From positions 1 to 9,224 of the forward strand of contig JAFAWC010000147.1 of the NCBI GenBank assembly GCA_019242135.1: a stretch of 9,224 bases of DNA, written 5' to 3'. The notes under the pieces are model-generated. The model made no database searches and had not been told where the DNA came from. It saw nothing but the letters and a program-made list of their open reading frames with translations. The DNA is from Mycobacteriaceae bacterium (GTDB lineage: Bacteria > Actinomycetota > Actinomycetes > Mycobacteriales > Mycobacteriaceae). Below are positions 1-6,411 of this stretch, piece by piece. How positions within the stretch are numbered: position 1 is the stretch's first letter; the number at the start of each line of letters is the position of its first letter. The position numbers were made by a program, and so were the translations under genes.

Positions 1-387
1 ACGCAGCACACGCATGCACTCGGCGACGAACTGCGGCTGATCCCAGAGATGCTCGATGACCTGGAAGTTCACCACGACGTCAACCGAGGCGTCGGGGAGC
101 GGCAGCGTCGCGAGGTTGCCGTGGCGCACGTCGACCCGCGGATAGCAGGCGCGCGCGTGGGCCACCGTGGGTTCGTCATAGTCCATCCCGATGACGCTTC
201 TGGCCACATCGGCGATCAGGTCTGCGCCGTATCCCTCCCCGCAGCCGGCTTCGAGCACGTCGCGGTTCGCGCAGTGGCCGGACAACCGCCGGTAGACGAC
301 CTCATGGCGGCGGAACCAGTAGTTCTCCTCGGCCAGTCCGGGAACCGTGCGTTCGCCGGTGAGCGCCAGGGAGTTGTGCGGGGTCAT
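1..387 (-). CDS. Class I SAM-dependent methyltransferase, 5' part only (Rv3030-type)
   Basis: The first 129 codons of a cytoplasmic methyltransferase are present; the rest lies off the left edge. The SAM-binding motif I is LEAGCGEGYG at residues 45-54. The acidic residue after strand 2 lies in GMDYDE (67-72), and the post-motif segment LPLPDASVDVVVNFQVIEHL (95-114) is typical of the Methyltransf_11/25 class. ATG at 387 is the only ATG/GTG start in frame before an upstream stop at 445-447. It has no Shine-Dalgarno, but a TANNNT hexamer ends 8 bases before it. The gene is transcribed away from etfBA, as Rv3030 is from Rv3029c in M. tuberculosis. In that species Rv3030 belongs to a cluster proposed to make methylglucose lipopolysaccharides, so a sugar O-methyltransferase role is plausible. 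That role is inferred from gene order, because the substrate cannot be read from the sequence. Confidence 0.88.
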   Translation of the reverse strand, partial: MTPHNSLALTGERTVPGLAEENYWFRRHEVVYRRLSGHCANRDVLEAGCGEGYGADLIADVARSVIGMDYDEPTVAHARACYPRVDVRHGNLATLPLPDASVDVVVNFQVIEHLWDQPQFVAECMRVLR

Positions 388-395
388 CGCAACGC

Positions 396-401
396 AGGCT
401 A
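396..401 (-). promoter_or_regulatory. Candidate -10 (TAGCCT) for a leaderless methyltransferase transcript
   Basis: On the minus strand TAGCCT fits the mycobacterial TANNNT -10 pattern. It is followed by eight bases and then the ATG at 387, so transcription would begin at or next to the start codon. No purine-rich Shine-Dalgarno is present, which supports a leaderless start. No convincing -35 was found. Confidence 0.4.
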
Positions 402-493
402 ACCCGATACCCGCGGTGTGTGAGCGGTTGCGATCAACGCGCAGTCAGATCACCTGTGCCGACCAGCTATGGTGTACGAGCGAACCGCACTAA

Positions 494-509
494 GTTACCG
501 ATGAGTAAC
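494..509. promoter_or_regulatory. Perfect dyad GTTAC-N6-GTAAC, probable repressor operator of etfBA
   Basis: The half-sites GTTAC (494-498) and GTAAC (505-509) are exact reverse complements around CGATGA. The dyad lies immediately upstream of the -10-like hexamer TACTGT (511-516), so a bound dimer would occupy the -10/-35 spacer. It is a locally AT-richer island in GC-rich DNA between divergent genes. Size and symmetry fit a TetR-family dimer site, and such repressors often control fatty-acid oxidation genes. The regulator is not identified in this window. Confidence 0.5.
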
Positions 510-510
510 A

Positions 511-516
511 TACTGT
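511..516 (+). promoter_or_regulatory. Candidate -10 (TACTGT) for the etfBA operon
   Basis: TACTGT matches TANNNT and would start transcription near 522-523, giving a leader of about 70 bases that contains the hairpin at 549-567 and the Shine-Dalgarno at 573-579. No good -35 is visible at the expected distance. The same hexamer precedes the MetE-like gene at 7080. Confidence 0.4.
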
Positions 517-548
517 GCGCGATTCACCGCATAGCTGACGATGGGAGC

Positions 549-567
549 GGCCGGTTATGAGCCGGCC
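549..567 (+). promoter_or_regulatory. 5'-UTR hairpin ahead of the etfB ribosome-binding site
   Basis: GGCCGG (549-554) and CCGGCC (562-567) form a perfect six-pair G/C stem with a seven-base loop. It ends six bases before the Shine-Dalgarno GAGGAGG (573-579). There is no U-tract, so it is not a classical terminator. It could stabilise the leader or tune ribosome access. The function is inferred from position only. Confidence 0.35.
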
Positions 568-592
568 ACTTTGAGGAGGGCGAACCACACCC

Positions 593-1399
593 ATGACGAA
601 CATCGTGGTCCTGATCAAACAGGTCCCGGACACGTGGTCGGAGCGCAAGCTCAAGGATGACGACTACACGCTGGACCGCGACGCCGCCGACGCGGTGCTC
701 GACGAGATCAACGAGCGCGCCGTCGAAGAGGCGCTGCTGATCAAGGAGAAAGAGGCCGCCGACGGGACCGAGAGCACGGTCACCGTGCTGACCGCGGGCC
801 CCGAGCGTGCGACGGAGGCCATCCGCAAGGCGCTGTCGATGGGTGCCGACAAAGCGGTGCACGTGCTCGACGACGGCATGCGCGGGTCCGACATCGTGCA
901 GACCGGTTGGGTGCTGGCCAGGGCGCTGGGCACCATCGAGGGGATCGAGCAGGGACTGGTGATCGCCGGCAACGAGGCCACCGACGGTGTCGGCGGCGCG
1001 GTGCCCGCCATCATCGCCGAGTACCTCGGCCTACCGCAGCTCACCCACCTGCGCAAGCTGTCGGTCGAGGGCGGCAAGGTCACCGGGGAACGGGAGACCG
1101 ACGACGGCCTGTTCACGCTCGAGGCATCGCTGCCCGCCGTGGTGAGCGTCACCGAGAAGATCAACGAGCCGCGCTTCCCGTCGTTCAAAGGCATCATGGC
1201 CGCCAAGAAAAAAGAAGTCGCCACGCTCACGCTCGCCGAGATCGGCGTCGAGACCGACGAGGTCGGGTTGGCCAACGCGGGCTCGAAAGTGCTGCAGTCG
1301 CAGCCGAAGCCGCCCAAGACCGCGGGCGAGAAGGTTGAGGACGAAGGCGAGGGCGGCAACAAGATCGCCCAGTACCTGGTTTCGCAGAAGATCATCTGA
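593..1399 (+). CDS. fixA: Electron transfer flavoprotein beta subunit (EtfB/FixA)
   Basis: This is the beta subunit of the soluble ETF heterodimer, which accepts electrons from acyl-CoA dehydrogenases and passes them toward the quinone pool. At 268 residues it has the usual family length. It opens with MTNIVVLIKQVPDT and has the nucleotide-binding stretch GNEATDGVGGAVPAIIAEYL (126-145). The family signature region RETDDG...LPAVVSVTEKINEP spans 167-193. The dehydrogenase-docking (recognition) loop is at about 188-207 and includes NEPRFPSFKGIMAAKKK, very like the mitochondrial NEPRYATLPNIMKAKKK segment. The ATG at 593 has a strong GAGGAGG at 573-579, though the 13-base spacing is long. It is followed after 20 bases by the alpha subunit gene. 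The dyad at 494-509 suggests repression at the shared promoter. M. tuberculosis calls the homologue fixA (Rv3029c); a nitrogen-fixation role is not implied. Confidence 0.96.
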   Translation: MTNIVVLIKQVPDTWSERKLKDDDYTLDRDAADAVLDEINERAVEEALLIKEKEAADGTESTVTVLTAGPERATEAIRKALSMGADKAVHVLDDGMRGSDIVQTGWVLARALGTIEGIEQGLVIAGNEATDGVGGAVPAIIAEYLGLPQLTHLRKLSVEGGKVTGERETDDGLFTLEASLPAVVSVTEKINEPRFPSFKGIMAAKKKEVATLTLAEIGVETDEVGLANAGSKVLQSQPKPPKTAGEKVEDEGEGGNKIAQYLVSQKII

Positions 1400-1419
1400 C
1401 AGAAGGCGATTGATCACTG

Positions 1420-2376
1420 ATGGCTGAAGTACTTGTTCTGATCGAGCACGCGGAGGGCGCGCCCAAGAAGGTGAGCCTCGAGCTGCTCACGGCCGCAAGG
1501 GCGCTGGGTGAACCGTCGGCCGTCGTCGTCGGCACACCGGGCACCGCCGATGCACTGTCGGGCGCCCTGAAGGCGGCGGGCGCGGCGAAGATTTACGCCG
1601 CCGAGGCCGATTTCGTCGACGACTACCTGCTCGTTCCGCAGGTCGACGTGCTGGCGGCGCTGGTCGAGTCGGCCAGCCCCGCGGCGGTGCTGCTGGCGGC
1701 CAGCGCCGACGGCAAGGAGGTCGCCGGCCGGCTCGCGGCGCGCACCGGCAGCGGGGTGCTGGTCGACATCGTCGACGTCCAGGCCGGCAATAAGGGCGTG
1801 CACTCCATCTTCGGTGGTGCCTACACCGTGGACGCGCAGGTCAACAGCGACGTCGCGGTGATGACCGTGCGTCCGGGTGCGATCGAGGCCGAGGCCGCCG
1901 AGGGCGCCGGCGAGCAGGTCAGCGTCGAGGTGCCGCAACCCGCGGAAAATGCGACCAAGATCACGTCCCGCCAGCCCGCGGTGGCCGGCGACCGTCCCGA
2001 GCTCACCGAGGCGACGATCGTGGTCGCCGGCGGCCGTGGCGTCGGCAGCGCCGAGAACTTCAGCGTGGTCGAGGCGCTGGCCGACTCGCTGGGCGCCGCG
2101 GTGGGCGCCTCGCGTGCCGCGGTGGACTCCGGCTACTACCCAGGCCAGTTCCAGGTCGGGCAGACCGGCAAGACCGTGTCCCCCCAGCTGTACGTCGCCC
2201 TGGGCATTTCCGGTGCGATCCAGCACCGCGCCGGCATGCAGACGAGCAAGACGATCGTCGCCGTCAACAAGGACGAGGAAGCGCCGATCTTCGAGATCTC
2301 CGACTACGGCATCGTCGGGGACCTGTTCAAGGTGGCGCCGCAGCTAACGGAGGCGGTCAAGGCCCGAAAGGGGTAA
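1420..2376 (+). CDS. fixB: Electron transfer flavoprotein alpha subunit (EtfA/FixB)
   Basis: This is the FAD-carrying partner of the preceding beta subunit, 318 residues, the normal length. The N-terminal domain (about 1-185) has the ETF alpha/beta fold beginning [12 protein letters not shown]. The C-terminal FAD domain shows [10 protein letters not shown] (201-210), GASRAAVD (229-236), [11 protein letters not shown] (245-255) and the ETF-alpha signature [17 protein letters not shown] (257-273), including the flavin-contacting His269. The ATG lies 20 bases after the etfB stop, with a modest AGAAGG at 1402-1407 as ribosome-binding site, so the two subunits should be co-transcribed and made in balance. 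The membrane dehydrogenase that would reoxidise ETF (EtfD in M. tuberculosis) is not in this window. Confidence 0.96.
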   Translation: MAEVLVLIEHAEGAPKKVSLELLTAARALGEPSAVVVGTPGTADALSGALKAAGAAKIYAAEADFVDDYLLVPQVDVLAALVESASPAAVLLAASADGKEVAGRLAARTGSGVLVDIVDVQAGNKGVHSIFGGAYTVDAQVNSDVAVMTVRPGAIEAEAAEGAGEQVSVEVPQPAENATKITSRQPAVAGDRPELTEATIVVAGGRGVGSAENFSVVEALADSLGAAVGASRAAVDSGYYPGQFQVGQTGKTVSPQLYVALGISGAIQHRAGMQTSKTIVAVNKDEEAPIFEISDYGIVGDLFKVAPQLTEAVKARKG

Positions 2377-2397
2377 CGCCGGGCGCCTGAGCGGCGT
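2376..2397 (+). terminator. Weak hairpin after etfA, possible terminator
   Basis: ACGCCG (2376-2381) pairs with CGGCGT (2392-2397) around a ten-base loop, starting on the last base of the etfA stop codon. There is no U-tract (CCCAATTGG follows), so it is at best a weak or Rho-assisted terminator, or simply mRNA 3'-end structure. The rest of the 100-bp gap to the next gene shows no clear promoter. Confidence 0.3.
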
Positions 2398-2476
2398 CCC
2401 AATTGGTCACCGAGCGTGCACGGACACGTCATGCGCACGATGCCGTCCCGAGATGCGCCTCCGCGACGGTGCAGCT

Positions 2477-3280
2477 ATGAGCACCGCATCGGTCCTGCTT
2501 GCCAGCGGGCCTGGACCGTCCGGCTCGCCGGACGCGGATCAGAGCCCGGGGGCACCCACGTACACGTTGCTGCTGACCACCGACGCCGAGCTGATCGACC
2601 AAGCGCAGCGGCTGCGCTACGAGGTGTTCAGCTCCGAACCGGGTTTCGCGCTGCGCGCGCCTGCCGGGCGTGCCGGGCGTGACGCCGACCGTTTCGACCA
2701 GTACTGCGACCACCTGCTCGTGCGCGAGGACACCTCCGGTGACCTCGTCGGGTGCTATCGGATGCTGCCGCCGCCGGGCGCGATCGCCGCGGGCGGGCTT
2801 TACACCGCCACCGAGTTCGACGTCCGCGCGCTGGATCCGCTACGGCCGTCGCTGGTGGAGATGGGCCGGGCGGTGGTCCGCGAAGAGCATCGCAACGGCG
2901 CGGTGGTGCTGCTGATGTGGGCGGGGATTCTGGCCTACCTGGACCGTTGCGGATACGACTACGTGACCGGGTGCGTCTCGGTTCCGCTGGCCCAGGTGCG
3001 CGCGGTCAGGGAGTTCGTCCTGGCCCGCCACCGGTCGGAGTACACCGTGCGGCCGTACCGGCCGGTGCCGCTGGACAACATTGCACCGGCGGCGCGCGTC
3101 GAGGTGCCCCCGCTCATGCGCGGCTACCTGCGGCTGGGCGCACGGGTATGCGGCGAGCCCGCGCACGACCCGGACTTCGGGGTCGCGGACTTCTTGGCTC
3201 TGCTCGACAAGCGCGCCGCCGACATCCGCTACCTGAAGCGGCTGAGATCGGTGGCCGCCGCGGCCGAGGCGGTGCGATGA
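2477..3280 (+). CDS. OlsB-like GNAT acyltransferase (Acetyltransf_5 / hemolysin-type, Rv3027c-type)
   Basis: The product is 267 residues of the acetyltransferase_5 family, which includes OlsB, the ornithine N-alpha 3-hydroxyacyl-ACP transferase. Family hallmarks are visible: LRYEVF (46-51), FDQYCDHLLVRE (73-84), LVGCYRML (90-97), the core SLVEMGRAVVREEHRNG (125-141), and the C-terminal PPLMRGYLRLGARVCGEPAHDPDFGVADF region (211-239), where OlsB proteins have a PPLLKGYLRLGA-like block. The ATG at 2477 has only a weak upstream GACGGTGCA. An in-frame ATG at 2453 would add eight residues but has no better signal, so the start is uncertain. The stop overlaps the ATG of a PlsC-type acyltransferase, an arrangement resembling olsBA. 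Substrate use is inferred, and general GNAT function with another amine acceptor remains possible. Confidence 0.82.
   Translation: MSTASVLLASGPGPSGSPDADQSPGAPTYTLLLTTDAELIDQAQRLRYEVFSSEPGFALRAPAGRAGRDADRFDQYCDHLLVREDTSGDLVGCYRMLPPPGAIAAGGLYTATEFDVRALDPLRPSLVEMGRAVVREEHRNGAVVLLMWAGILAYLDRCGYDYVTGCVSVPLAQVRAVREFVLARHRSEYTVRPYRPVPLDNIAPAARVEVPPLMRGYLRLGARVCGEPAHDPDFGVADFLALLDKRAADIRYLKRLRSVAAAAEAVR
2662..2679 (+). repeat. In-frame 9-bp tandem duplication
   Basis: TGCCGGGCG occurs twice head to tail (2662-2670 and 2671-2679) and encodes Ala-Gly-Arg twice (residues 63-68) in a loop between FALRAP and DADRFDQYC of the OlsB-like protein. It looks like slippage in a variable loop and keeps the reading frame. 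Confidence 0.8.
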
Positions 3281-4098
3281 CGCACGCCTGGCTGCCGCGA
3301 GCCTCATGCGACTGCAGTTGTGTGCGCCTCGAGCCGGTCGGCGCGTGGGGACGGTCGGTGCGGCTGGTGCGTGCTGTCGTGCGGGTCGGTCTGGTGCTGG
3401 CGGTGTTGCCGGTTATTCCCGTGCTGTTCATCGCGCACCCCGGCCGGTCGCGGGCGGTCCGGCTGTACTGCCGGCTGGTGCTGCGCTGCATGGGTGTGCG
3501 AATCACCAAGTCGGGCGGCCCGATTCGCAACGTGCCCGGGGTGCTGGTGGTCAGCCCGCACATGTCCTGGGACGACACGCTGGTGATCAACGCCCTGATG
3601 CCCGGCGCGTTCGTCGCCAAAGCCGAACTCATCGGCTGGCCGGGGATCGGCCTGCTGGCTCGCGCCATGAACGTGATCCCCATCGACCGCGCCCGGCTGC
3701 GGCGGCTTCCCGACGTGGTCGACACGGTTGCCCAGCGGCTGCGCTCGGGCCAAAGGGTGGTGGCGTTCCCGGAGGGCACCACATGGTGCGGGCTCGCGCA
3801 CGGCGCGTTTCGGCCGGCGATGTTCCAGGCCGCCATCGACGCGGGCCGGCCGGTACAGCCGCTGCGGCTGAGCTACCACCGGCCCGACGGCCGGCCGTCG
3901 ACGATTCCCGCGTACGTCGGCAAGGACAACCTGCTCAGCTCGTTTCTGCGGGTCGTGTCGGGCGGCCCGATCGTGGCGCACGTGAGTGTCGAGGAACTTC
4001 AGCTGCCGGGAACGCACCGCCGTGACCTGGCCGAGCGCTGCCAACAGGCCGTCGGTGAGGGCCAACCGTCGCGTCACGAGCACGCGCTGGCTGCCTGA
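3277..4098 (+). CDS. PlsC-family 1-acyl-glycerol-3-phosphate-type acyltransferase (OlsA-like, Rv3026c-type)
   Basis: This is a 273-residue membrane-associated acyltransferase. The catalytic H(X4)D motif is HMSWDD (His95, Asp100). The substrate-binding blocks are NVIPIDR (132-138) and AFPEGTTW (163-170), followed by VQPLRLSY (193-200) as block IV. An N-terminal hydrophobic stretch (about 34-53, VVRVGLVLAVLPVIPVLFIA) should anchor it in the membrane. The ATG at 3277 overlaps the upstream TGA as ATGA, indicating translational coupling. The reading frame stays open far upstream of 3277, but that stretch is the shadow of the preceding gene. PlsC proteins acylate lysophosphatidate; OlsA proteins acylate lyso-ornithine lipid, and the coupled OlsB-like gene makes the second role attractive here. 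A run of three cysteines near the N-terminus (11, 13, 15) is unusual. Confidence 0.9.
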   Translation: MTHAWLPRASCDCSCVRLEPVGAWGRSVRLVRAVVRVGLVLAVLPVIPVLFIAHPGRSRAVRLYCRLVLRCMGVRITKSGGPIRNVPGVLVVSPHMSWDDTLVINALMPGAFVAKAELIGWPGIGLLARAMNVIPIDRARLRRLPDVVDTVAQRLRSGQRVVAFPEGTTWCGLAHGAFRPAMFQAAIDAGRPVQPLRLSYHRPDGRPSTIPAYVGKDNLLSSFLRVVSGGPIVAHVSVEELQLPGTHRRDLAERCQQAVGEGQPSRHEHALAA

Positions 4099-4129
4099 GC
4101 GACCGCGAAGGGGCCAGCCCGGCGACGGC

Positions 4130-4135
4130 TAAGCT
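4130..4135 (+). promoter_or_regulatory. Candidate -10 (TAAGCT) for iscS
   Basis: TAAGCT fits TANNNT and ends nine bases before the ATG at 4145, so the transcript would have a leader of only a few bases or none. No Shine-Dalgarno is visible. An inverted repeat CCAGC (4114-4118) / GCTGG (4133-4137) overlaps the hexamer and could be a regulator site, though five-base arms are weak evidence. Confidence 0.4.
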
Positions 4136-4144
4136 GGTTGCGCT

Positions 4145-5350
4145 ATGAGCCCTGCCAACCCGGTGTACCTCGACCACGCCGCCACCACCCCGATGCATCC
4201 CGATGCGATCGAGGCGATGACGGCCGTGCAGGCCGTCGCCGGCAACGCGTCGTCGCTGCACACGTCGGGCCGGGCCGCGCGCCGCAGGTTCGAGGAGTCG
4301 CGCGAGACGCTGGCCGAGAAGCTGGGCGCGCGGCCATCGGAGGTGGTATTCACCGCGGGTGGCACCGAAAGCGACAACCTCGCGGTCAAGGGCATCTACT
4401 GGTCGCGCCGCGATGCCGAACCGCGCAGACGCCGAATCGTCACCACCGCCGTCGAGCACCACGCGGTGCTCGACTCGGTGGAGTGGTTGGCCGAACACGA
4501 GGGCGCCGAGGTGACGTGGTTGCCCACCGAAGCCGACGGCTCGGTATCGCCGTCGGCACTGCGGGATGCGTTGCGCTCGCACGACGATGTCGCGCTGGTG
4601 TCGGTGATGTGGGCCAACAACGAAGTCGGCACGATCATGCCGATCAACGAACTGGCGGCGGTGGCAGCCGAATTCGATGTGCCCATGCATTCCGACGCGG
4701 TTCAGGCGGTCGGGCAGCTGCCGGTGTCGTTCGCCGCCAGCGGGCTGTCGGCGATGAGCATCGCCGCGCACAAGTTCGGCGGACCCACCGGCGCCGGTGC
4801 GCTGCTGCTGCGCCGCGACACCGCATGCGTTCCACTGTTGCACGGCGGCGGCCAGGAACGTGACGTGCGTTCCGGCACACCGGATGTCGCCGGTGCGGTC
4901 GGCACCGCCGCGGCCGCCCGGATGGCGGTGGACGGGCTGGAGGCACACGCCGCGAAGCTGACCACGCTGCGTGACCGGCTGATCGCCGGCGTGCTGTCGG
5001 CTGTTGACGACGTGCGGCTGAACGGGTGCTCGACCGTCGATTCCCCGCCCAAGCGGCTTCCCGGCAACGCGCACTTTACGTTTGCTGGATGTGAGGGCGA
5101 CTCGCTGCTGATGTTGTTGGACGCCAATGGCATCGAGTGCTCGACGGGTTCGGCCTGCACGGCGGGCGTGCCGCAGGCCTCGCACGTGCTGCTGGCGATG
5201 GGCGCCGACCCGGCAGCTGCGCGCGGCTCGATTCGGCTGTCGTTCGGACGCACCAGCGTGCCCGAAGACGTCGACGCGGTGCTTGACGTCCTTCCCGGCG
5301 CGGTGGCCCGCGCGCGGCAGGCGGCGCTGGCCAGCGCGGGGACGAAATGA
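4145..5350 (+). CDS. iscS: Cysteine desulfurase, NifS/IscS family
   Basis: This PLP enzyme converts L-cysteine to alanine and holds the sulfur as a persulfide for Fe-S clusters and tRNA thiolation. It has 401 residues, the usual length. PLP-site residues are visible: VEHHAVLD with the ring-stacking His105, NNEVGTIMP (158-166), HSDAVQAVG with Asp184 and Gln187, and the Schiff-base lysine Lys210 in [12 protein letters not shown]. The persulfide-forming Cys338 is in STGSACTAG (333-341), close to E. coli IscS SSGSACTS, and Cys332 lies nearby. The ATG at 4145 has no Shine-Dalgarno but a -10-like hexamer just upstream. Its stop overlaps the mnmA start as ATGA, pointing to sulfur delivery to MnmA as a main task. 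No IscU, IscA or IscR gene is adjacent. Confidence 0.95.
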   Translation: MSPANPVYLDHAATTPMHPDAIEAMTAVQAVAGNASSLHTSGRAARRRFEESRETLAEKLGARPSEVVFTAGGTESDNLAVKGIYWSRRDAEPRRRRIVTTAVEHHAVLDSVEWLAEHEGAEVTWLPTEADGSVSPSALRDALRSHDDVALVSVMWANNEVGTIMPINELAAVAAEFDVPMHSDAVQAVGQLPVSFAASGLSAMSIAAHKFGGPTGAGALLLRRDTACVPLLHGGGQERDVRSGTPDVAGAVGTAAAARMAVDGLEAHAAKLTTLRDRLIAGVLSAVDDVRLNGCSTVDSPPKRLPGNAHFTFAGCEGDSLLMLLDANGIECSTGSACTAGVPQASHVLLAMGADPAAARGSIRLSFGRTSVPEDVDAVLDVLPGAVARARQAALASAGTK

Positions 5351-6411
5351 GAGTGCTCGCCGCGATGAGCGGCGGAGTCGACTCGGCGGTCGCCGCAGCG
5401 CGGATGGTCGACGCCGGTCACGACGTCGTCGGTGTGCATCTTGCGCTGTCGTCGGCGCCCGGCACACTGCGCAGCGGCTCGCGCGGCTGTTGCTCCAAGG
5501 AGGACGCCGGCGATGCCCGGCGGGCCGCGGACCTGCTCGGAATCCCATTCTATGTATGGGATTTCGCGGAGCGCTTCCAACACGACGTCATCGATGACTT
5601 CATCTCGTCCTACGAACGCGGCGAGACGCCCAACCCGTGTGTGCGGTGCAACGAGAAGATCAAGTTCTCGGCGCTTTCGGCCCGCGCGCTGGCGCTGGGC
5701 TTCGATGCGGTGGCCACCGGTCATTACGCGAGGTTGACCGACGGTCGGCTGCGACGATCCGTCGACGCCGAGAAAGACCAGTCCTATGTCCTGGCGGTGC
5801 TGAGCGCCGAGCAGCTGGCGCACGCGCTCTTTCCGGTGGGTGACACAACCAAGCCGCGGGTGCGCGCCGAGGCCGCCGAGCGAGGACTGGCGGTCGCCGA
5901 CAAGCCAGACAGCCACGACATCTGCTTCATCCCCTCGGGTGACACGCAAGCGTTCCTCGGCCAGAAGATCGGGGTGCGCCGCGGCGCGGTCGTCGACCGC
6001 GCGGGGACCCTGCTGGCGGAGCACGACGGCGTGTACGGCTTCACGATCGGCCAGCGCAAGGGCCTCGGCATCGCCGGGCCCGGCCCAGACGGGCGGCCGC
6101 GGTACGTCACCGCGATCGACGCCCGGACCGCGACGGTAACCGTTGGGGATGCGGTGGATCTCGACGTGTGGCAGGTGTCGGGCGGGCGGCCGGTGTTCAC
6201 GTCGGGTGTCGCGCCGTCGGGACCCGTTGAGTGCGCAGTCCAGGTGCGCGCGCACGGTGCAGCGGTCGGCGCGGTCGCCGAGCTGGTCGGCGACCGGCTC
6301 GAGGCCCGGTTGCGCGACCCGCTGCGGGGCGTCGCGCCGGGGCAGACGATGGTGCTCTACCGGCCGGACCGCGACGGCGACGAAGTGATCGGCAGCGCGA
6401 CCATCATTTAA
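5347..6411 (+). CDS. mnmA: tRNA-specific 2-thiouridylase MnmA (TrmU)
   Basis: MnmA adenylates U34 of the tRNAs for Lys, Glu and Gln and replaces oxygen 2 with sulfur (s2U34). It has 354 residues. The ATP-pyrophosphatase P-loop is SGGVDS (8-13). The catalytic cysteine pair is Cys98 in [14 protein letters not shown] and Cys193 in [19 protein letters not shown] (123-129), KDQSYVL (143-149) and [11 protein letters not shown] (232-242) are family blocks, and the C-terminal beta-barrel region runs from about 245 to 354. The ATG at 5347 overlaps the iscS stop codon, so translation is probably coupled and the desulfurase can pass persulfide directly. The 3' end overlaps the convergent lipoprotein gene by eight bases. 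Confidence 0.96.
   Translation: MRVLAAMSGGVDSAVAAARMVDAGHDVVGVHLALSSAPGTLRSGSRGCCSKEDAGDARRAADLLGIPFYVWDFAERFQHDVIDDFISSYERGETPNPCVRCNEKIKFSALSARALALGFDAVATGHYARLTDGRLRRSVDAEKDQSYVLAVLSAEQLAHALFPVGDTTKPRVRAEAAERGLAVADKPDSHDICFIPSGDTQAFLGQKIGVRRGAVVDRAGTLLAEHDGVYGFTIGQRKGLGIAGPGPDGRPRYVTAIDARTATVTVGDAVDLDVWQVSGGRPVFTSGVAPSGPVECAVQVRAHGAAVGAVAELVGDRLEARLRDPLRGVAPGQTMVLYRPDRDGDEVIGSATII
5541..5563. repeat. Perfect 8-bp inverted repeat inside mnmA
   Basis: AATCCCAT (5541-5548) and ATGGGATT (5556-5563) are exact reverse complements around a seven-base centre. The segment is clearly more AT-rich than its surroundings. It encodes GIPFYVWDF (65-73), which is itself a conserved MnmA stretch, so codon constraint explains part of it. 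Confidence 0.6.

Noticed and set aside
49..402. Plus-strand open frame over the methyltransferase
   Set aside because: The minus strand carries a clean SAM-binding motif and a conserved methyltransferase sequence; the plus frame has no domain.
593..2376. Nitrogen-fixation or electron-bifurcating role suggested by the fixA/fixB names
   Set aside because: No fixC, fixX or nif genes are nearby, and the etfB docking loop resembles the acyl-CoA-dehydrogenase type, so the ordinary ETF role is preferred.
2752..3276. Upstream extension of the PlsC-type gene to 2752
   Set aside because: The stretch is Arg/Gly-rich with no acyltransferase homology and is the off-frame of the OlsB-like gene. The ATGA overlap at 3277 gives a natural start and normal family length.
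3935..5548. Long open frame on the minus strand opposite iscS and mnmA
   Set aside because: It is low in complexity and rich in Arg, Gly, Ala and His, has no recognisable domain, and lies opposite well-supported enzymes. It is a GC-rich antisense shadow.
4702..6255. Second long minus-strand open frame opposite iscS and mnmA
   Set aside because: Same reasoning: no domain, no start signal, and it fully overlaps genes with intact catalytic motifs.
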